A stretch of DNA of 13,572 bases from an uncultured Roseburia sp. (GTDB taxonomy: Bacteria > Bacillota > Clostridia > Lachnospirales > Lachnospiraceae), in the NCBI GenBank assembly GCA_945928585.1, contig CAMENQ010000018.1, positions 1 to 13,572 on the forward strand, read 5' to 3'. Made by a program: the position numbers and the translations under genes. This document shows, in pieces, positions 1-7,233 of this stretch. The notes under the pieces are model-generated. The model did not search any database. It was not told where the DNA came from and saw only the letters and a list, made by a program, of their open reading frames with translations. Every line of letters begins with the position of its first letter. The first letter of the stretch is position 1.

Positions 1-232
1 GGACCGGGCAGGGGGTTATATTTTATCTGTGTAAGCATTTAGGGGGCTGCTAGAAATTTATTAATATACTACCGTCATTTGCTTAGCAGAGGTCGTCTGT
101 CTGAGGAAGTGACTGAGAATTCAGACACTTTCGAGTTACGACCGCCGCTTAGCAAATGGCGGTAGTTTATTAATAAAATTTCTTGCAGTACCCGAAGCTT
201 ACACAGATAAAATATAACCCCCTGCCCGGTCC
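1..232 (+). repeat. Long palindromic structured element, copy 1 (candidate ncRNA)
   Basis: The two ends are perfect reverse complements over about 36 bp (1-36 against 197-232). Inside them the arms pair again (about 42-66 with 167-190, then 68-87 with 147-166, 91-96 with 138-143, 105-116 with 121-132), giving one long interrupted hairpin with a GAAT tip at 117-120. The internal loop CTGTCTGA (97-104) opposite GAGTT (133-137) is identical in copy 2. Pairing reaches the window edge, so the left arm may extend further left. No ORF or transposase is inside. It lies 68 bp behind the stop codon of the minus-strand CapA-like gene and is the only strong hairpin there, so it could also act as that gene's 3' end structure. 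Plus strand is assigned from U-G pairs in the inner stems and from copy 2's upstream promoter; this is inference. No known family was recognised. Confidence 0.85.
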
Positions 233-300
233 GGTCCGCCACATCATCCCGCCACAAAGACATACGGCAAGGAAGAATTTTCTCCCCTCACAAAATCCCC

Positions 301-1533
301 CTACTGCTCCTTATACAAATCCCCAAACACCTGTCTGCACAAATCCTTGCAATACTGAACAGAAAATCCGCTTTCCTCATTTAATATTCTGTTTTTTGCA
401 GCCAGCTCATCTGTATAATCACTAAGCTTATATGTAGTAATTGCCTGCTGTCCAAACAACTTATGTGTCACAAGAGGTATCACACCATAATCCTTTATGT
501 ATATCTGTCCATCCTCAGTATTTGATATGGTAACGTCTGCCATAGCTCCTACCATTCTTGGTCCTTTATCCTGATTAGATACAAAATTTCCAAGAGAATA
601 GTAACAGAGTGTTTTATTTCCATTTGCTCCCTCTATCCATTCTACAGGCTGTATAACATGTGGATGGGCTGCTATAATAAGGTCTGCGCCGTTGTCCGCC
701 ATAAGCTGTGCCCAGCCAACCTCATCATATATACTGCCCGGCTCATCCCATGGCTCATGCTTATACTCCGGTCCCCAATGCGGACATACAATAACAAAAT
801 CTGCCATTTCGTCAGCTCTTTTTAAATCACTGACTATTCTGTCGGTATCCAGCATATTTACCATATACTCTCTACCTGTAGGAAGTGCTATACCGTTTGT
901 TCCGTATGTATAGTTTAAAATTGCTATTTTTATTCCATCCTGCTCATATACATATATATTTTCAGATTCTTCCTGTGTCTGTGCCACACCCAGCACTGCC
1001 ACATCCGGATGACTTGTTTTCCAATATGAAAGACAATTATCTATACCTGTTGCCCCCTTATCAAGAGCGTGATTTGTAGCATGAAGCACAACGTTAAAGC
1101 CTGCATTTACAAGTGCATCACCCATTTCATATGGTCCGTTAAAGCATGGATATCCTGAAAGACCCAGCTCCTTTCCTCCTAAAATAACCTCCTGATTAAC
1201 TATGGCTATATCTGCTGACTGCACCTCATCCTTTACATTTGCAAAGAGATGGTCATAATTGTATGTGCCATCAGCTAAAAGACCGCTGTTAGTTACGCCA
1301 TCGTGCATTAATATGTCGCCTACCATTTTTATATTGATTTCTACAGGTGCAAACGGCTCAGTTGTCGGTTCTTCAGTTGCCGGTTCTTCAGTGGTCTGCT
1401 GCATAGCCTCTGTTCCACTGCCTATTGTTCCGTTTACTTCTACCGTATCATTTTCTTTTGCACAGCCTGTTATTGCCGTTACAAGGACAACTGCCATAAA
1501 CAAAGACTTTAATTTTTTTAATATACTGCTCAT
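301..1533 (-). CDS. CapA-family lipoprotein (poly-gamma-glutamate synthesis CapA-like, metallophosphatase fold)
   Basis: This 410-residue protein starts with a lipoprotein signal: basic MSSILKKLKS, a hydrophobic stretch, and lipobox ITGC with the lipidated Cys at 24. A Thr/Glu/Pro-rich linker (about 41-60) follows, then a CapA domain over about 65-360. Its hallmarks are visible: MVGDILMHDGV (70-80), IVNQEVILGG (111-120), HATNHALDKG (151-160), VCPHWGPEY (249-257), AAHPHVIQPVEW (288-299) and YYSLGNFVSNQ (311-321). The Asp, Asn and His residues of these motifs are the likely metal site. The protein should sit on the outer face of the membrane. CapA proteins take part in poly-gamma-glutamate capsule formation, but no capB or capC partner is nearby, so the substrate here is unknown. 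A GAAAGGA ribosome binding site precedes the ATG. It lies 70 bp behind the papain-fold gene and may share its transcript, although a TATAAT (1560-1565, minus) with a poor -35 lies in the gap. Confidence 0.9.
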   Translation of the reverse strand: MSSILKKLKSLFMAVVLVTAITGCAKENDTVEVNGTIGSGTEAMQQTTEEPATEEPTTEPFAPVEINIKMVGDILMHDGVTNSGLLADGTYNYDHLFANVKDEVQSADIAIVNQEVILGGKELGLSGYPCFNGPYEMGDALVNAGFNVVLHATNHALDKGATGIDNCLSYWKTSHPDVAVLGVAQTQEESENIYVYEQDGIKIAILNYTYGTNGIALPTGREYMVNMLDTDRIVSDLKRADEMADFVIVCPHWGPEYKHEPWDEPGSIYDEVGWAQLMADNGADLIIAAHPHVIQPVEWIEGANGNKTLCYYSLGNFVSNQDKGPRMVGAMADVTISNTEDGQIYIKDYGVIPLVTHKLFGQQAITTYKLSDYTDELAAKNRILNEESGFSVQYCKDLCRQVFGDLYKEQ

Positions 1534-1603
1534 TTTTTATCCTTCCTTTCAAAACTGTAATTATATGTCTTTTACTCCGTGAAATATTGTATATTATCCT
1601 GTT

Positions 1604-2197
1604 TTACTGCACATATCTCTTATAGTTATCCATTTTATCAAGATAGCCCTCTATTGTACCAACATAAAGTATTTTTTTGTCAGGCATATCATAAAAATCT
1701 TTTGGTGTAACAAGTGAATAATGCTTGTCAAATTTTCTTATGCCATAGTCTTCAAGTGTTCTTGCCACAAACTGGGAACAGGCGTATCTTCTTTTTTGAT
1801 GAAAAGGCTTGCCCATCACTAAAAATGGCAGTCCTAATACAGTGTAATGATATCTTTTTGCATTTTTCTCATAATATTTTATACGTTTCCATACATTTTT
1901 CTTCTGCTCCTTTGTACAGGTAATCTCTGATACCATACAAAGTGCCTTTGGAAAATGTTCTACAACCTTATCCATTTCCTCATGTTCAAAGCCTGACAAT
2001 ATAGGTACTTTTGGATTTCGTCTTCCAAAACTGTATGCATACTTTAATTCCTCATCCATTCCCAATACTATATGTATGTATTTATGTCTTGTAAAAAGTC
2101 TGATAAGTGTAGCAAATATACCCGGTGTGGAAACGAGTACCAGATATAGTTTTTCTGTTTGTTCATTTTTATTTTCATCTTTTTCTATGTCTTCCAT
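1604..2197 (-). CDS. Permuted NlpC/P60-like (YiiX-type) papain-fold protein
   Basis: This is a 197-residue soluble-looking protein with a highly charged N-terminus and no signal peptide. Two islands suggest the circularly permuted papain-like (NlpC/P60, YiiX/YebB type) fold: KYIHIVLGMD around His42, and RRYACSQFVARTLEDYG around Cys140. In permuted members the His precedes the Cys, as here. The family includes amidases, peptidases and lipid hydrolases, so no substrate can be named. A conserved-looking hydrophobic patch YTVLGLPFLVMGKPF (118-132) precedes the Cys. The AGGAGG at 2203-2208 (minus) is well spaced from the ATG, and a sigma-A-like promoter lies upstream. It is divergent from the AI-2E gene and is followed after 70 bp by the CapA-like gene. 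The fold assignment rests on motifs only. Confidence 0.7.
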   Translation of the reverse strand: MEDIEKDENKNEQTEKLYLVLVSTPGIFATLIRLFTRHKYIHIVLGMDEELKYAYSFGRRNPKVPILSGFEHEEMDKVVEHFPKALCMVSEITCTKEQKKNVWKRIKYYEKNAKRYHYTVLGLPFLVMGKPFHQKRRYACSQFVARTLEDYGIRKFDKHYSLVTPKDFYDMPDKKILYVGTIEGYLDKMDNYKRYVQ

Positions 2198-2254
2198 TTG
2201 TTCCTCCTATGGAAATTTATATTGATGTCTGTAATATATGTAATGCTGTGCTAT

Positions 2255-2283
2255 AGTATATATTAATTTTCAAATTTCTACAA
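2255..2283 (-). promoter_or_regulatory. Sigma-A-type promoter for the papain-fold gene
   Basis: Read on the minus strand, TTGTAG (2278-2283) is followed after exactly 17 bases by TATACT (2255-2260). Transcription would begin near 2248, leaving a leader of about 50 bases before the ATG at 2197. Five of six bases match the -10 consensus. Confidence 0.6.
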
Positions 2284-2310
2284 TATTTTATTTTATTAAT
2301 CTTTTATTTG

Positions 2311-2319
2311 TGATATTAT
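2311..2319 (+). promoter_or_regulatory. Extended -10 promoter for the AI-2E family gene
   Basis: TGATATTAT reads as TG-n-TATTAT, an extended -10 box, with start expected near 2326 and a leader of about 25 bases. The -35 region (TTTTAT at 2291-2296, 17-base spacing) is poor, which an extended -10 can tolerate. Together with the minus-strand promoter at 2255-2283 it makes a compact divergent promoter region. Confidence 0.45.
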
Positions 2320-2350
2320 TAATTAAAAAATAAAAGAAATGAGGTGTTTT

Positions 2351-3664
2351 ATGAAATTAAATTTAGATAAAAGATATACAAAGTTTTGTAAATACATAAT
2401 ACTGACGGCAGTTATTATATTTCTTCTGTTCAGGGTTATTGATGCCATACCTTCATTTTATGATAATTTCCTTGGATTTTTATCAGGTCTTTGTGAAATA
2501 TCATTTCCTATTATAATTGGCTTTATTATCGCATATCTTCTCTTTGGTCCAATGAATGCCATAGAGAATTTTCTGATGAGAAGAAAGCATTTTCCTCACA
2601 AAAAAGGACTATGCCGTGCCATCGGTCTTGTGGTATCTTACATTTGTTTATTAGCTGTTATTGCCTTTCTTATTGTAGGTATATATTTTATGATAGGCGG
2701 ACAGCTTTCCCAGTCAAGTACCGTATCTGCCATATTTAACACTGTCACAGAATATTTCAGCACAAATACACTTTCCTCTGATGCACTTAAAGAACTCATT
2801 GCATCAAAAAACATTCCTTTTGGAGATTTACTTATAAGTCAGCTTGACAATATAACAAAATTTCTGCAAGGTGTAATGTTATCACTGGTAGACAGCGTTG
2901 GAAGTTTTATTATTGCACTTGGAAGCAACATCTTCTCACTTGCAGTTTCGTTAATATTAAGTATTTATGTACTTTTCAGTCATGAATATTTCAGTTCTAT
3001 ATGGGAAAGATTTTTCTTTATTATATTTAGAAAATCAAAAGCAGGACAGGTTGTGAAGCGCTCACTCCATATAATAAACTATACTTTTTCAAAATATATA
3101 AGAGGTCAGCTTATAGAAGCTTCCATTGTGGCTATCCTATCGGCACTTGTCCTTACAATTATAGGTGTAGATTATGCCTTTGTTATCGGTATCATTGCCG
3201 GTATCTGTAATCTCGTGCCATATATCGGTCCATTTGTAGGCATTGTACTTGCCGGAATCGTTGCCCTGTTTTCAGGAAATATATGGCTGGCTGTAGCTGC
3301 CATAGTGGGATTATTTATAGTCCAGCAGATAGATGTAAATATACTGTGTCCAAAGATTGTCGGGGATATAGTGGGTATGCATCCGGGATTTATCATTATT
3401 GCCATCACCATAGGAGGCAATCTTGCAGGACTTTTAGGTATGCTTATAGCAGTACCTGTAGGTGCATCCCTTAAAACGATTATTTCTGACTGGTTTGATT
3501 ACTATATTAAAGATAAATATGAACAATACAAATCTGAAAATCAGGATGAACAGTTAAGCAGGGACAAAATTGTCTCAGCTTTTGATTTATCAGAAAAGCC
3601 TGAACAGGACTCTGAAGAAAGCACTTCTTCTGACGAAACTGATACGCCACCCGAAAATCAGTAA
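2351..3664 (+). CDS. AI-2E family transporter (PF01594-type membrane protein)
   Basis: The protein has 437 residues from the preferred start. An ATG at 2339 is in frame, but it overlaps the ribosome binding site GAGGTG that serves the ATG at 2351, so the shorter form is chosen. Membrane segments are seen at about 15-31, 50-66, 88-116, 183-209, 256-281, 283-308, 310-327 and 344-372, with a soluble stretch between the third and fourth. The family hallmarks are clear: LVPYIGPFVG (288-297) and GMHPGFIIIAITIGGNLAGL (342-361) running into LIAVP. The C-terminal tail (about 395-437) is acidic, Ser/Glu-rich and probably disordered and cytoplasmic. Family members have been linked to autoinducer-2 export or to ion/proton antiport, so the substrate is not fixed by sequence. 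It is a single-gene unit with its own terminator. Confidence 0.92.
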   Translation: MKLNLDKRYTKFCKYIILTAVIIFLLFRVIDAIPSFYDNFLGFLSGLCEISFPIIIGFIIAYLLFGPMNAIENFLMRRKHFPHKKGLCRAIGLVVSYICLLAVIAFLIVGIYFMIGGQLSQSSTVSAIFNTVTEYFSTNTLSSDALKELIASKNIPFGDLLISQLDNITKFLQGVMLSLVDSVGSFIIALGSNIFSLAVSLILSIYVLFSHEYFSSIWERFFFIIFRKSKAGQVVKRSLHIINYTFSKYIRGQLIEASIVAILSALVLTIIGVDYAFVIGIIAGICNLVPYIGPFVGIVLAGIVALFSGNIWLAVAAIVGLFIVQQIDVNILCPKIVGDIVGMHPGFIIIAITIGGNLAGLLGMLIAVPVGASLKTIISDWFDYYIKDKYEQYKSENQDEQLSRDKIVSAFDLSEKPEQDSEESTSSDETDTPPENQ

Positions 3665-3683
3665 AATAATTTTATAAAAACTC

Positions 3684-3711
3684 TTTACATTTTAAAAATT
3701 TATTGTATAAT
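3684..3711 (+). promoter_or_regulatory. Promoter-like sequence just before a terminator hairpin
   Basis: TTTACA (3684-3689), a 16-base spacer and a perfect TATAAT (3706-3711) form a near-consensus promoter. Transcription would start near 3718, only a few bases before the terminator hairpin at 3722. It could be a chance match in AT-rich DNA or could drive a very short RNA. No ORF follows. Confidence 0.35.
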
Positions 3712-3721
3712 AACAATTAAG

Positions 3722-3759
3722 AACGAGGTTGTTCCAAAAGGAATAACCTCGTTTTTTTT
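3722..3759 (+). terminator. Rho-independent terminator after the AI-2E family gene
   Basis: AACGAGGTTGTTCC (3722-3735) and GGAATAACCTCGTT (3740-3753) form a 14-bp stem with one G-U pair and an AAAA loop. It runs into eight T residues. It sits 58 bp behind the stop codon. Confidence 0.92.
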
Positions 3760-3790
3760 ACTTTCCCTCACATTATACATATAGAAGAAT

Positions 3791-3831
3791 CCCCAGTATG
3801 AAGCTCCATTCAAACTGGGGGTTTTGCTTTT
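3791..3831 (+). terminator. Second hairpin in the convergent gap, probable terminator
   Basis: CCCCAGTATGAA (3791-3802) pairs with TTCAAACTGGGG (3809-3820) with a single A-A mismatch and a 6-base loop. A T-rich tail TTTTGCTTTT follows on the plus strand. The minus-strand tail is poor in T, but the hairpin lies 14 bp behind the minus-strand DUF624 stop codon, so it may serve both directions. Confidence 0.6.
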
Positions 3832-3833
3832 AA

Positions 3834-4553
3834 TCATTCTTCATCATCAAATGTGTAACCCTCTTTTTTCAGGTCTTCAATATTTCGTTTTACCATTTCC
3901 TCATAATCCTCAGAATACTTATTTAATACTCTTCGGAATATATAGCTTTGAACAAGTCCGTTTAAGCCAAAGCATAAAAACAGCAGATATATCATTATTA
4001 ACATTTTTCCTGTCATTATCATATATACGCTTATGCCTATTATACATACGGAAAAGATTACGGCTTCTATTACATATAGGATGTTTTTAACGGTAATATA
4101 AAATGTGTTTACGATATAGTCTTTTATGCTCATCTCAAAACGTGACACCAGCGGAAATAATGTATGAAGCATCATTACCAGAAATACTGCCGCTATAACA
4201 GATGCCACAAGCATAACATATCCATATGTTCCGTCAGCTATGCCATATTTTACCCAATAGAAAATATCTACATACAATATAAAGCCTATGACAAGACCAA
4301 TAACCCAAAGTACTGTTGACTTAAGAAAATTTGCCTTAAAGGATTTAAAATAATCCTTTGTAACAGAAAACTCTCTCTCATTTATGATTTTGAGAAATAC
4401 TGAGTTCATGGCTGTCATTGATGCTCCCATAGTTATAATGGGAATGCTTGTAATTATGAATAATATATTTAATGCAAAAACATATATAAGCTTTCTGCCG
4501 AATTCATAAAATGAATTACTTGGGTCAAATATGTTTCTTACTCCGTCTAACAT
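3834..4553 (-). CDS. DUF624 (YesL-like) membrane protein
   Basis: The protein has 239 residues with about five hydrophobic segments (22-42, 80-96, 112-132, 158-180, 183-203). The N-terminal pattern, a first helix ending in IITSIPIITMGASMTAMNSV (33-52), is typical of DUF624/YesL proteins, where a similar S-P-I-x-T-x-G-A-S core is conserved. The C-terminus is charged and cytoplasmic (about 207-239). The molecular role is unknown; family members often lie near sugar-uptake genes, which is not the case here. It begins 21 bp after nfnB on the same strand, so it is probably the third gene of the nfn transcript. The ribosome binding site is weak (AAAGG about 12 bases upstream), which suggests low or coupled translation. 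Confidence 0.8.
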   Translation of the reverse strand: MLDGVRNIFDPSNSFYEFGRKLIYVFALNILFIITSIPIITMGASMTAMNSVFLKIINEREFSVTKDYFKSFKANFLKSTVLWVIGLVIGFILYVDIFYWVKYGIADGTYGYVMLVASVIAAVFLVMMLHTLFPLVSRFEMSIKDYIVNTFYITVKNILYVIEAVIFSVCIIGISVYMIMTGKMLIMIYLLFLCFGLNGLVQSYIFRRVLNKYSEDYEEMVKRNIEDLKKEGYTFDDEE

Positions 4554-4574
4554 AATTGTTCTTTGCCTTTCAAA

Positions 4575-5966
4575 TTACTTATTGCTAAGATACTCATCTA
4601 TAGACTGTGCTGCCGTCTTTCCAGCTCCCATGGCAAGGATAACTGTAGCAGCACCTGTTACGGCATCTCCACCTGCATACACTCCTTCTCTTGATGTAAG
4701 TCCGGTTTCTTCGTTTACAATAATTCCTCCCCACTTCTGAGTATCAAGTCCCTTTGTGGTTGATTTTATAAGCGGATTTGGTGATGTTCCGATAGACATA
4801 ATAACGCAGTCAACAGGAAGTTCAAATTCAGAATCAGCTTTAGCCACAGGTCTTCTTCTTCCTGATGCATCAGGCTCGCCAAGCTCCATTTCCTGACACT
4901 TCATTCCACCTACAAATCCGTTTTCTCCCGGAAGAATTTCTGTAGGGTTTGTAAGAAGCTTGAAGATAATGCCTTCCTCTTTTGCATGTTCTACCTCTTC
5001 CTTTCTTGCCGGAAGTTCCTCCTCGGAACGGCGGTATACTATGTAAACCTCCTCTGCACCAAGTCTCTTTGCACTTCTTGCAGCATCCATAGCTACGTTT
5101 CCGCCGCCTACTACAGCTACTCTCTTTGCATGCTGTATTGGTGTAGTCGGTTCATCCTTGTATGCTTTCATAAGGTTTACTCTTGTAAGGAACTCATTTG
5201 ATGAGTATACACCTTTAAGATTTTCACCCGGAATATTCATAAATCTTGGAAGTCCTGCACCTGAGCCGATAAATATGGCTTCAAAGTTATATTCCTCTAT
5301 AAGCTCGTCTATGGATAAAACTTTTCCTATTACCATATTTGTCTCTATCTTTACACCTAATGCTTTAAGTCCGTCTATCTCTTTCTGAACTATAGCCTTA
5401 GGAAGTCTGAATTCAGGTATTCCGTATACAAGAACTCCTCCTGCAAGATGAAGTGCCTCAAATATTGTAACCTCATAACCCTTCTTTGCCAAATCGCCTG
5501 CACATGTAAGTCCTGAAGGACCTGAACCTATAACTGCCACCTTATGTCCGTTTGACTGTGGCTTAACTGTTTCTGCTTTTGAGTTTGCATTGTGATAATC
5601 AGCTACAAATCTTTCCAGACGGCCTATGGCTACAGGCTCACCCTTAATACCTCTTACACACTTGCCTTCACACTGTGATTCCTGTGGACAGACACGGCCA
5701 CAAACTGCAGGAAGTGAGCTTGACTGTGAAATAATTTCATAAGCCTTTTCAAAATTACCTGCTGCAACTTCTTTTATAAAATCAGGTATCTGTATCTTTA
5801 CAGGGCAACCTGCCACACAATTCTTTGTCTTACAATTTAAACATCTTGCAGCCTCATCCAAAGCCTGCTCTTCTGTATAGCCTAAGGCAACCTCAAGAAA
5901 ATTTTTGTTTCTTACGTTTGGATCCTGTGAAGGCATTTCGTTTTTAACCATTGACATATTTGGCAT
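4575..5966 (-). CDS. nfnB: NfnB / GltA-like NADPH-binding subunit of ferredoxin:NADP+ oxidoreductase
   Basis: This is the 463-residue FAD/NADPH large subunit. The eight N-terminal cysteines that ligate two [4Fe-4S] clusters are present: Cys42, 45, 50 and 54, and Cys89, 93, 99 and 103. A first dinucleotide fold has VAVIGSGPSGLTCAGDLA (143-160) for FAD, and a second has VAVVGGGNVAMDAARSA (283-299) followed by YRRSEEELPAR (311-321) for NADPH. The C-terminal GVYAGGDAVTGAATVILAMG (428-447) closes the FAD site. Alone it resembles the glutamate synthase small subunit, but pairing with an NfnA-like gene points to the NfnAB complex, which bifurcates electrons between NADH, ferredoxin and NADP+. The frame is open 19 codons further upstream, but AAAGGAGG lies before the ATG at 5966. 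That ATG follows the nfnA stop with a one-base gap, so it is the real start. Confidence 0.92.
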   Translation of the reverse strand: MPNMSMVKNEMPSQDPNVRNKNFLEVALGYTEEQALDEAARCLNCKTKNCVAGCPVKIQIPDFIKEVAAGNFEKAYEIISQSSSLPAVCGRVCPQESQCEGKCVRGIKGEPVAIGRLERFVADYHNANSKAETVKPQSNGHKVAVIGSGPSGLTCAGDLAKKGYEVTIFEALHLAGGVLVYGIPEFRLPKAIVQKEIDGLKALGVKIETNMVIGKVLSIDELIEEYNFEAIFIGSGAGLPRFMNIPGENLKGVYSSNEFLTRVNLMKAYKDEPTTPIQHAKRVAVVGGGNVAMDAARSAKRLGAEEVYIVYRRSEEELPARKEEVEHAKEEGIIFKLLTNPTEILPGENGFVGGMKCQEMELGEPDASGRRRPVAKADSEFELPVDCVIMSIGTSPNPLIKSTTKGLDTQKWGGIIVNEETGLTSREGVYAGGDAVTGAATVILAMGAGKTAAQSIDEYLSNK

Positions 5967-5967
5967 A

Positions 5968-6810
5968 TTACTGAACCTCCTTTTTAAATAAGTTGCATGT
6001 TTCTTCGTGTACTTTTTTCTCAAACTCCTTATACATGGCGCCTCTTGCCATAGCTTCGTCGAAATCTACAAGGTGTCCGTCAAAATCAGGTCCGTCTACA
6101 CATGCAAACTTTGTCTCTCCGCCTACTGTAAGACGACAGCCTCCACACATACCTGTGCCATCTATCATAATAGGGTTCATACTTACCGTAGTTTTTATAT
6201 CGTACTGCTTTGTAAGGGCACATACAAATTTCATCATAATAAGAGGGCCAATAGTAATAACCTCATCATACTTCTCGCCGCTCTCAATAAGCTCCTTAAG
6301 GGCATCTGTTACAAGTCCCTTTTCTCCGTAGCTTCCGTCATCTGTTCGCATACAAAGCTTGTCACTTACAGCCTTAAACTCATCCTCAAGGATAACAAGA
6401 TCCTTATTTCTAAAGCCAACTATAGAATGCACCTCTGCTCCAAGAGCGTGCAGCTTCTTAGCTATAGGATATGCTATGGCACAGCCGACTCCACCGCCAA
6501 CTACTGCCACCTTCTTAAGTCCCTCTACATGAGAAGGCACTCCCAAAGGTCCCACAAAATCCTGAATAAATTCACCTTCCTTAAGGTGATTAAGCTTCTC
6601 TGTTGTAGCTCCAACTATCTGGAAGATAATTGTTACAATACCTTTCTCCCTGTCAAAATCAGCTATAGTAAGAGGGATTCTTTCTCCACATTCATCCACT
6701 CTTAAGATAATAAACTGTCCCGGCTCTGCCTTTTTAGCTATAAGGGGAGCGTCTATATCCATAAGCGTGACAGTTGGATTAAGCTCTTTTTTCCTGATAA
6801 TCTTATACAT
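5968..6810 (-). CDS. nfnA: NfnA / SudB-like FAD-[2Fe-2S] subunit of ferredoxin:NADP+ oxidoreductase
   Basis: This 280-residue protein belongs to the dihydroorotate dehydrogenase electron-transfer subunit family. It shows a flavin-binding barrel with GQFIIL (31-36) and RIPLTI (44-49), a nucleotide-binding fold VAVVGGGVGCAIAYPIA (101-117), and a C-terminal [2Fe-2S] region. That region has DGTGMCGGC (217-225) and FACVDGP (235-241), giving Cys222, 225 and 237 plus Asp217. This fits the three-Cys, one-Asp coordination described for NfnA. It pairs with nfnB, one base downstream, to form NfnAB. Two ATGs compete: at 6819 an AGGA abuts the codon, while at 6810 the AAAGGA is correctly spaced and gives the family-typical MYKIIRKKEL, so 6810 is preferred. 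The other name in use is sulfide dehydrogenase subunit B. Confidence 0.92.
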   Translation of the reverse strand: MYKIIRKKELNPTVTLMDIDAPLIAKKAEPGQFIILRVDECGERIPLTIADFDREKGIVTIIFQIVGATTEKLNHLKEGEFIQDFVGPLGVPSHVEGLKKVAVVGGGVGCAIAYPIAKKLHALGAEVHSIVGFRNKDLVILEDEFKAVSDKLCMRTDDGSYGEKGLVTDALKELIESGEKYDEVITIGPLIMMKFVCALTKQYDIKTTVSMNPIMIDGTGMCGGCRLTVGGETKFACVDGPDFDGHLVDFDEAMARGAMYKEFEKKVHEETCNLFKKEVQ

Positions 6811-6900
6811 TTCCCACATTTCCTTTCATTATATTTTAGTACCGCTTACGTTTAGTCCTCGGTATTTAAGTAATATATTTCACTTGTTCTAAACAGATAC

Positions 6901-6929
6901 ATTTTATCAAATAATACTATAAAAGTAAA
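6901..6929 (-). promoter_or_regulatory. Promoter of the nfnA-nfnB-DUF624 operon
   Basis: On the minus strand TTTACT (6924-6929), 17 bases, and TAAAAT (6901-6906) preceded by TG (TGATAAAAT, extended -10). The expected start near 6894 gives a leader of about 84 bases. The leader contains a small inverted repeat, TACCG (6840-6844) with CGGTA (6860-6864). No riboswitch could be recognised in it. Confidence 0.5.
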
Positions 6930-7013
6930 ACCTTTTTTACGATTCTTTTACACAGATTACAGGTAAGCATAATTTAAAATTGTATTTGTACATCACTTTT
7001 GTTAATCAATGTC

Positions 7014-7027
7014 ATTTGTTTACAAAT
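7014..7027. promoter_or_regulatory. Small dyad ATTTGT-tt-ACAAAT, possible operator
   Basis: A perfect 6-bp inverted repeat with a 2-base centre lies in the AT-rich gap upstream of nfnA, about 85 bp beyond its -35 box. It could bind a dimeric regulator, but such dyads arise by chance in AT-rich DNA. It does not match a full Rex operator. The rest of 6930-7080 shows nothing recognisable. Confidence 0.2.
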
Positions 7028-7080
7028 TATTCATTTTTTATCCAAAAACCTTTTACAATATAAACATTATTTCTTCAATT

Positions 7081-7110
7081 CTGACAATTATAATTAAATT
7101 CGTTAATAAT
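7081..7110 (+). promoter_or_regulatory. Putative promoter of a small plus-strand RNA
   Basis: CTGACA (7081-7086), an 18-base spacer and AATAAT (7105-7110) each match the consensus at five of six bases. Start is expected near 7117, about 70 bases before an isolated terminator on the same strand. Confidence 0.35.
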
Positions 7111-7116
7111 AAAAAA

Positions 7117-7185
7117 ACTTCCTCCCTTTTTTATTATAAAACCAACTAATTATCAAATCGGGTAGAAAACTACTCGATTTTTTTT
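7117..7185 (+). ncRNA. Candidate small RNA with CU-rich segment and terminator
   Basis: A plus-strand terminator lies where no plus-strand gene precedes it: the arms AAATCGGGTAG (7155-7165) and CTACTCGATTT (7170-7180) form an 11-bp stem with one G-U pair and an AAAA loop, and a T run covers 7178-7185. On the minus strand the G-U becomes A-C and the T run is lost, so the plus strand is favoured. With the promoter-like 7081-7110 this would give an RNA of about 70 bases. Near its 5' end is ACTTCCTCCC (about 7118-7127), complementary to Shine-Dalgarno sequences, as in some regulatory RNAs. There is no ORF. The existence of the RNA is an inference; the terminator itself is well supported. No function is assigned. 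Confidence 0.4.
7155..7185 (+). terminator. Orphan Rho-independent terminator
   Basis: An 11-bp stem with an AAAA loop is followed by eight T residues. It lies 48 bp behind the HAD-GNAT stop codon but in the wrong orientation to be that gene's ideal terminator. Weak bidirectional use is possible. Confidence 0.75.
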
Positions 7186-7233
7186 GAAAACATTTACCTA
7201 AATTATTTTTTCTTATAGTTCTGTATATTTTTA

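Noticed and set aside
91..143. Hammerhead ribozyme, SRP RNA or attC-like site in the element core
   Set aside because: The CTGAGGA and TTCGAG segments do not give the hammerhead CUGAUGA and GAAA pair; the SRP domain IV signature is absent; attC-type GTTRRRY/RYYYAAC boxes are absent.
1..232. Element as a MITE or insertion-sequence remnant
   Set aside because: Terminal repeats of one MITE family should be alike between copies. Here the termini differ between copies while staying complementary within each copy, and no target duplication or transposase is visible.
183..425. An 80-codon plus-strand frame from the element into the CapA-like gene
   Set aside because: It has a Pro/Thr-rich composition typical of antisense reading and overlaps the palindromic arm and the 3' end of a well-supported gene.
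6007..6705. A 232-codon open frame on the plus strand
   Set aside because: It lies wholly opposite nfnA, is Cys/Ser/Tyr-rich with no domain, and lacks a ribosome binding site.
6990..7030. Rex (NADH-sensing) operator upstream of nfnA
   Set aside because: TTGTTAATCA resembles half of a Rex site, but the second half is missing and the distance from the promoter is large.
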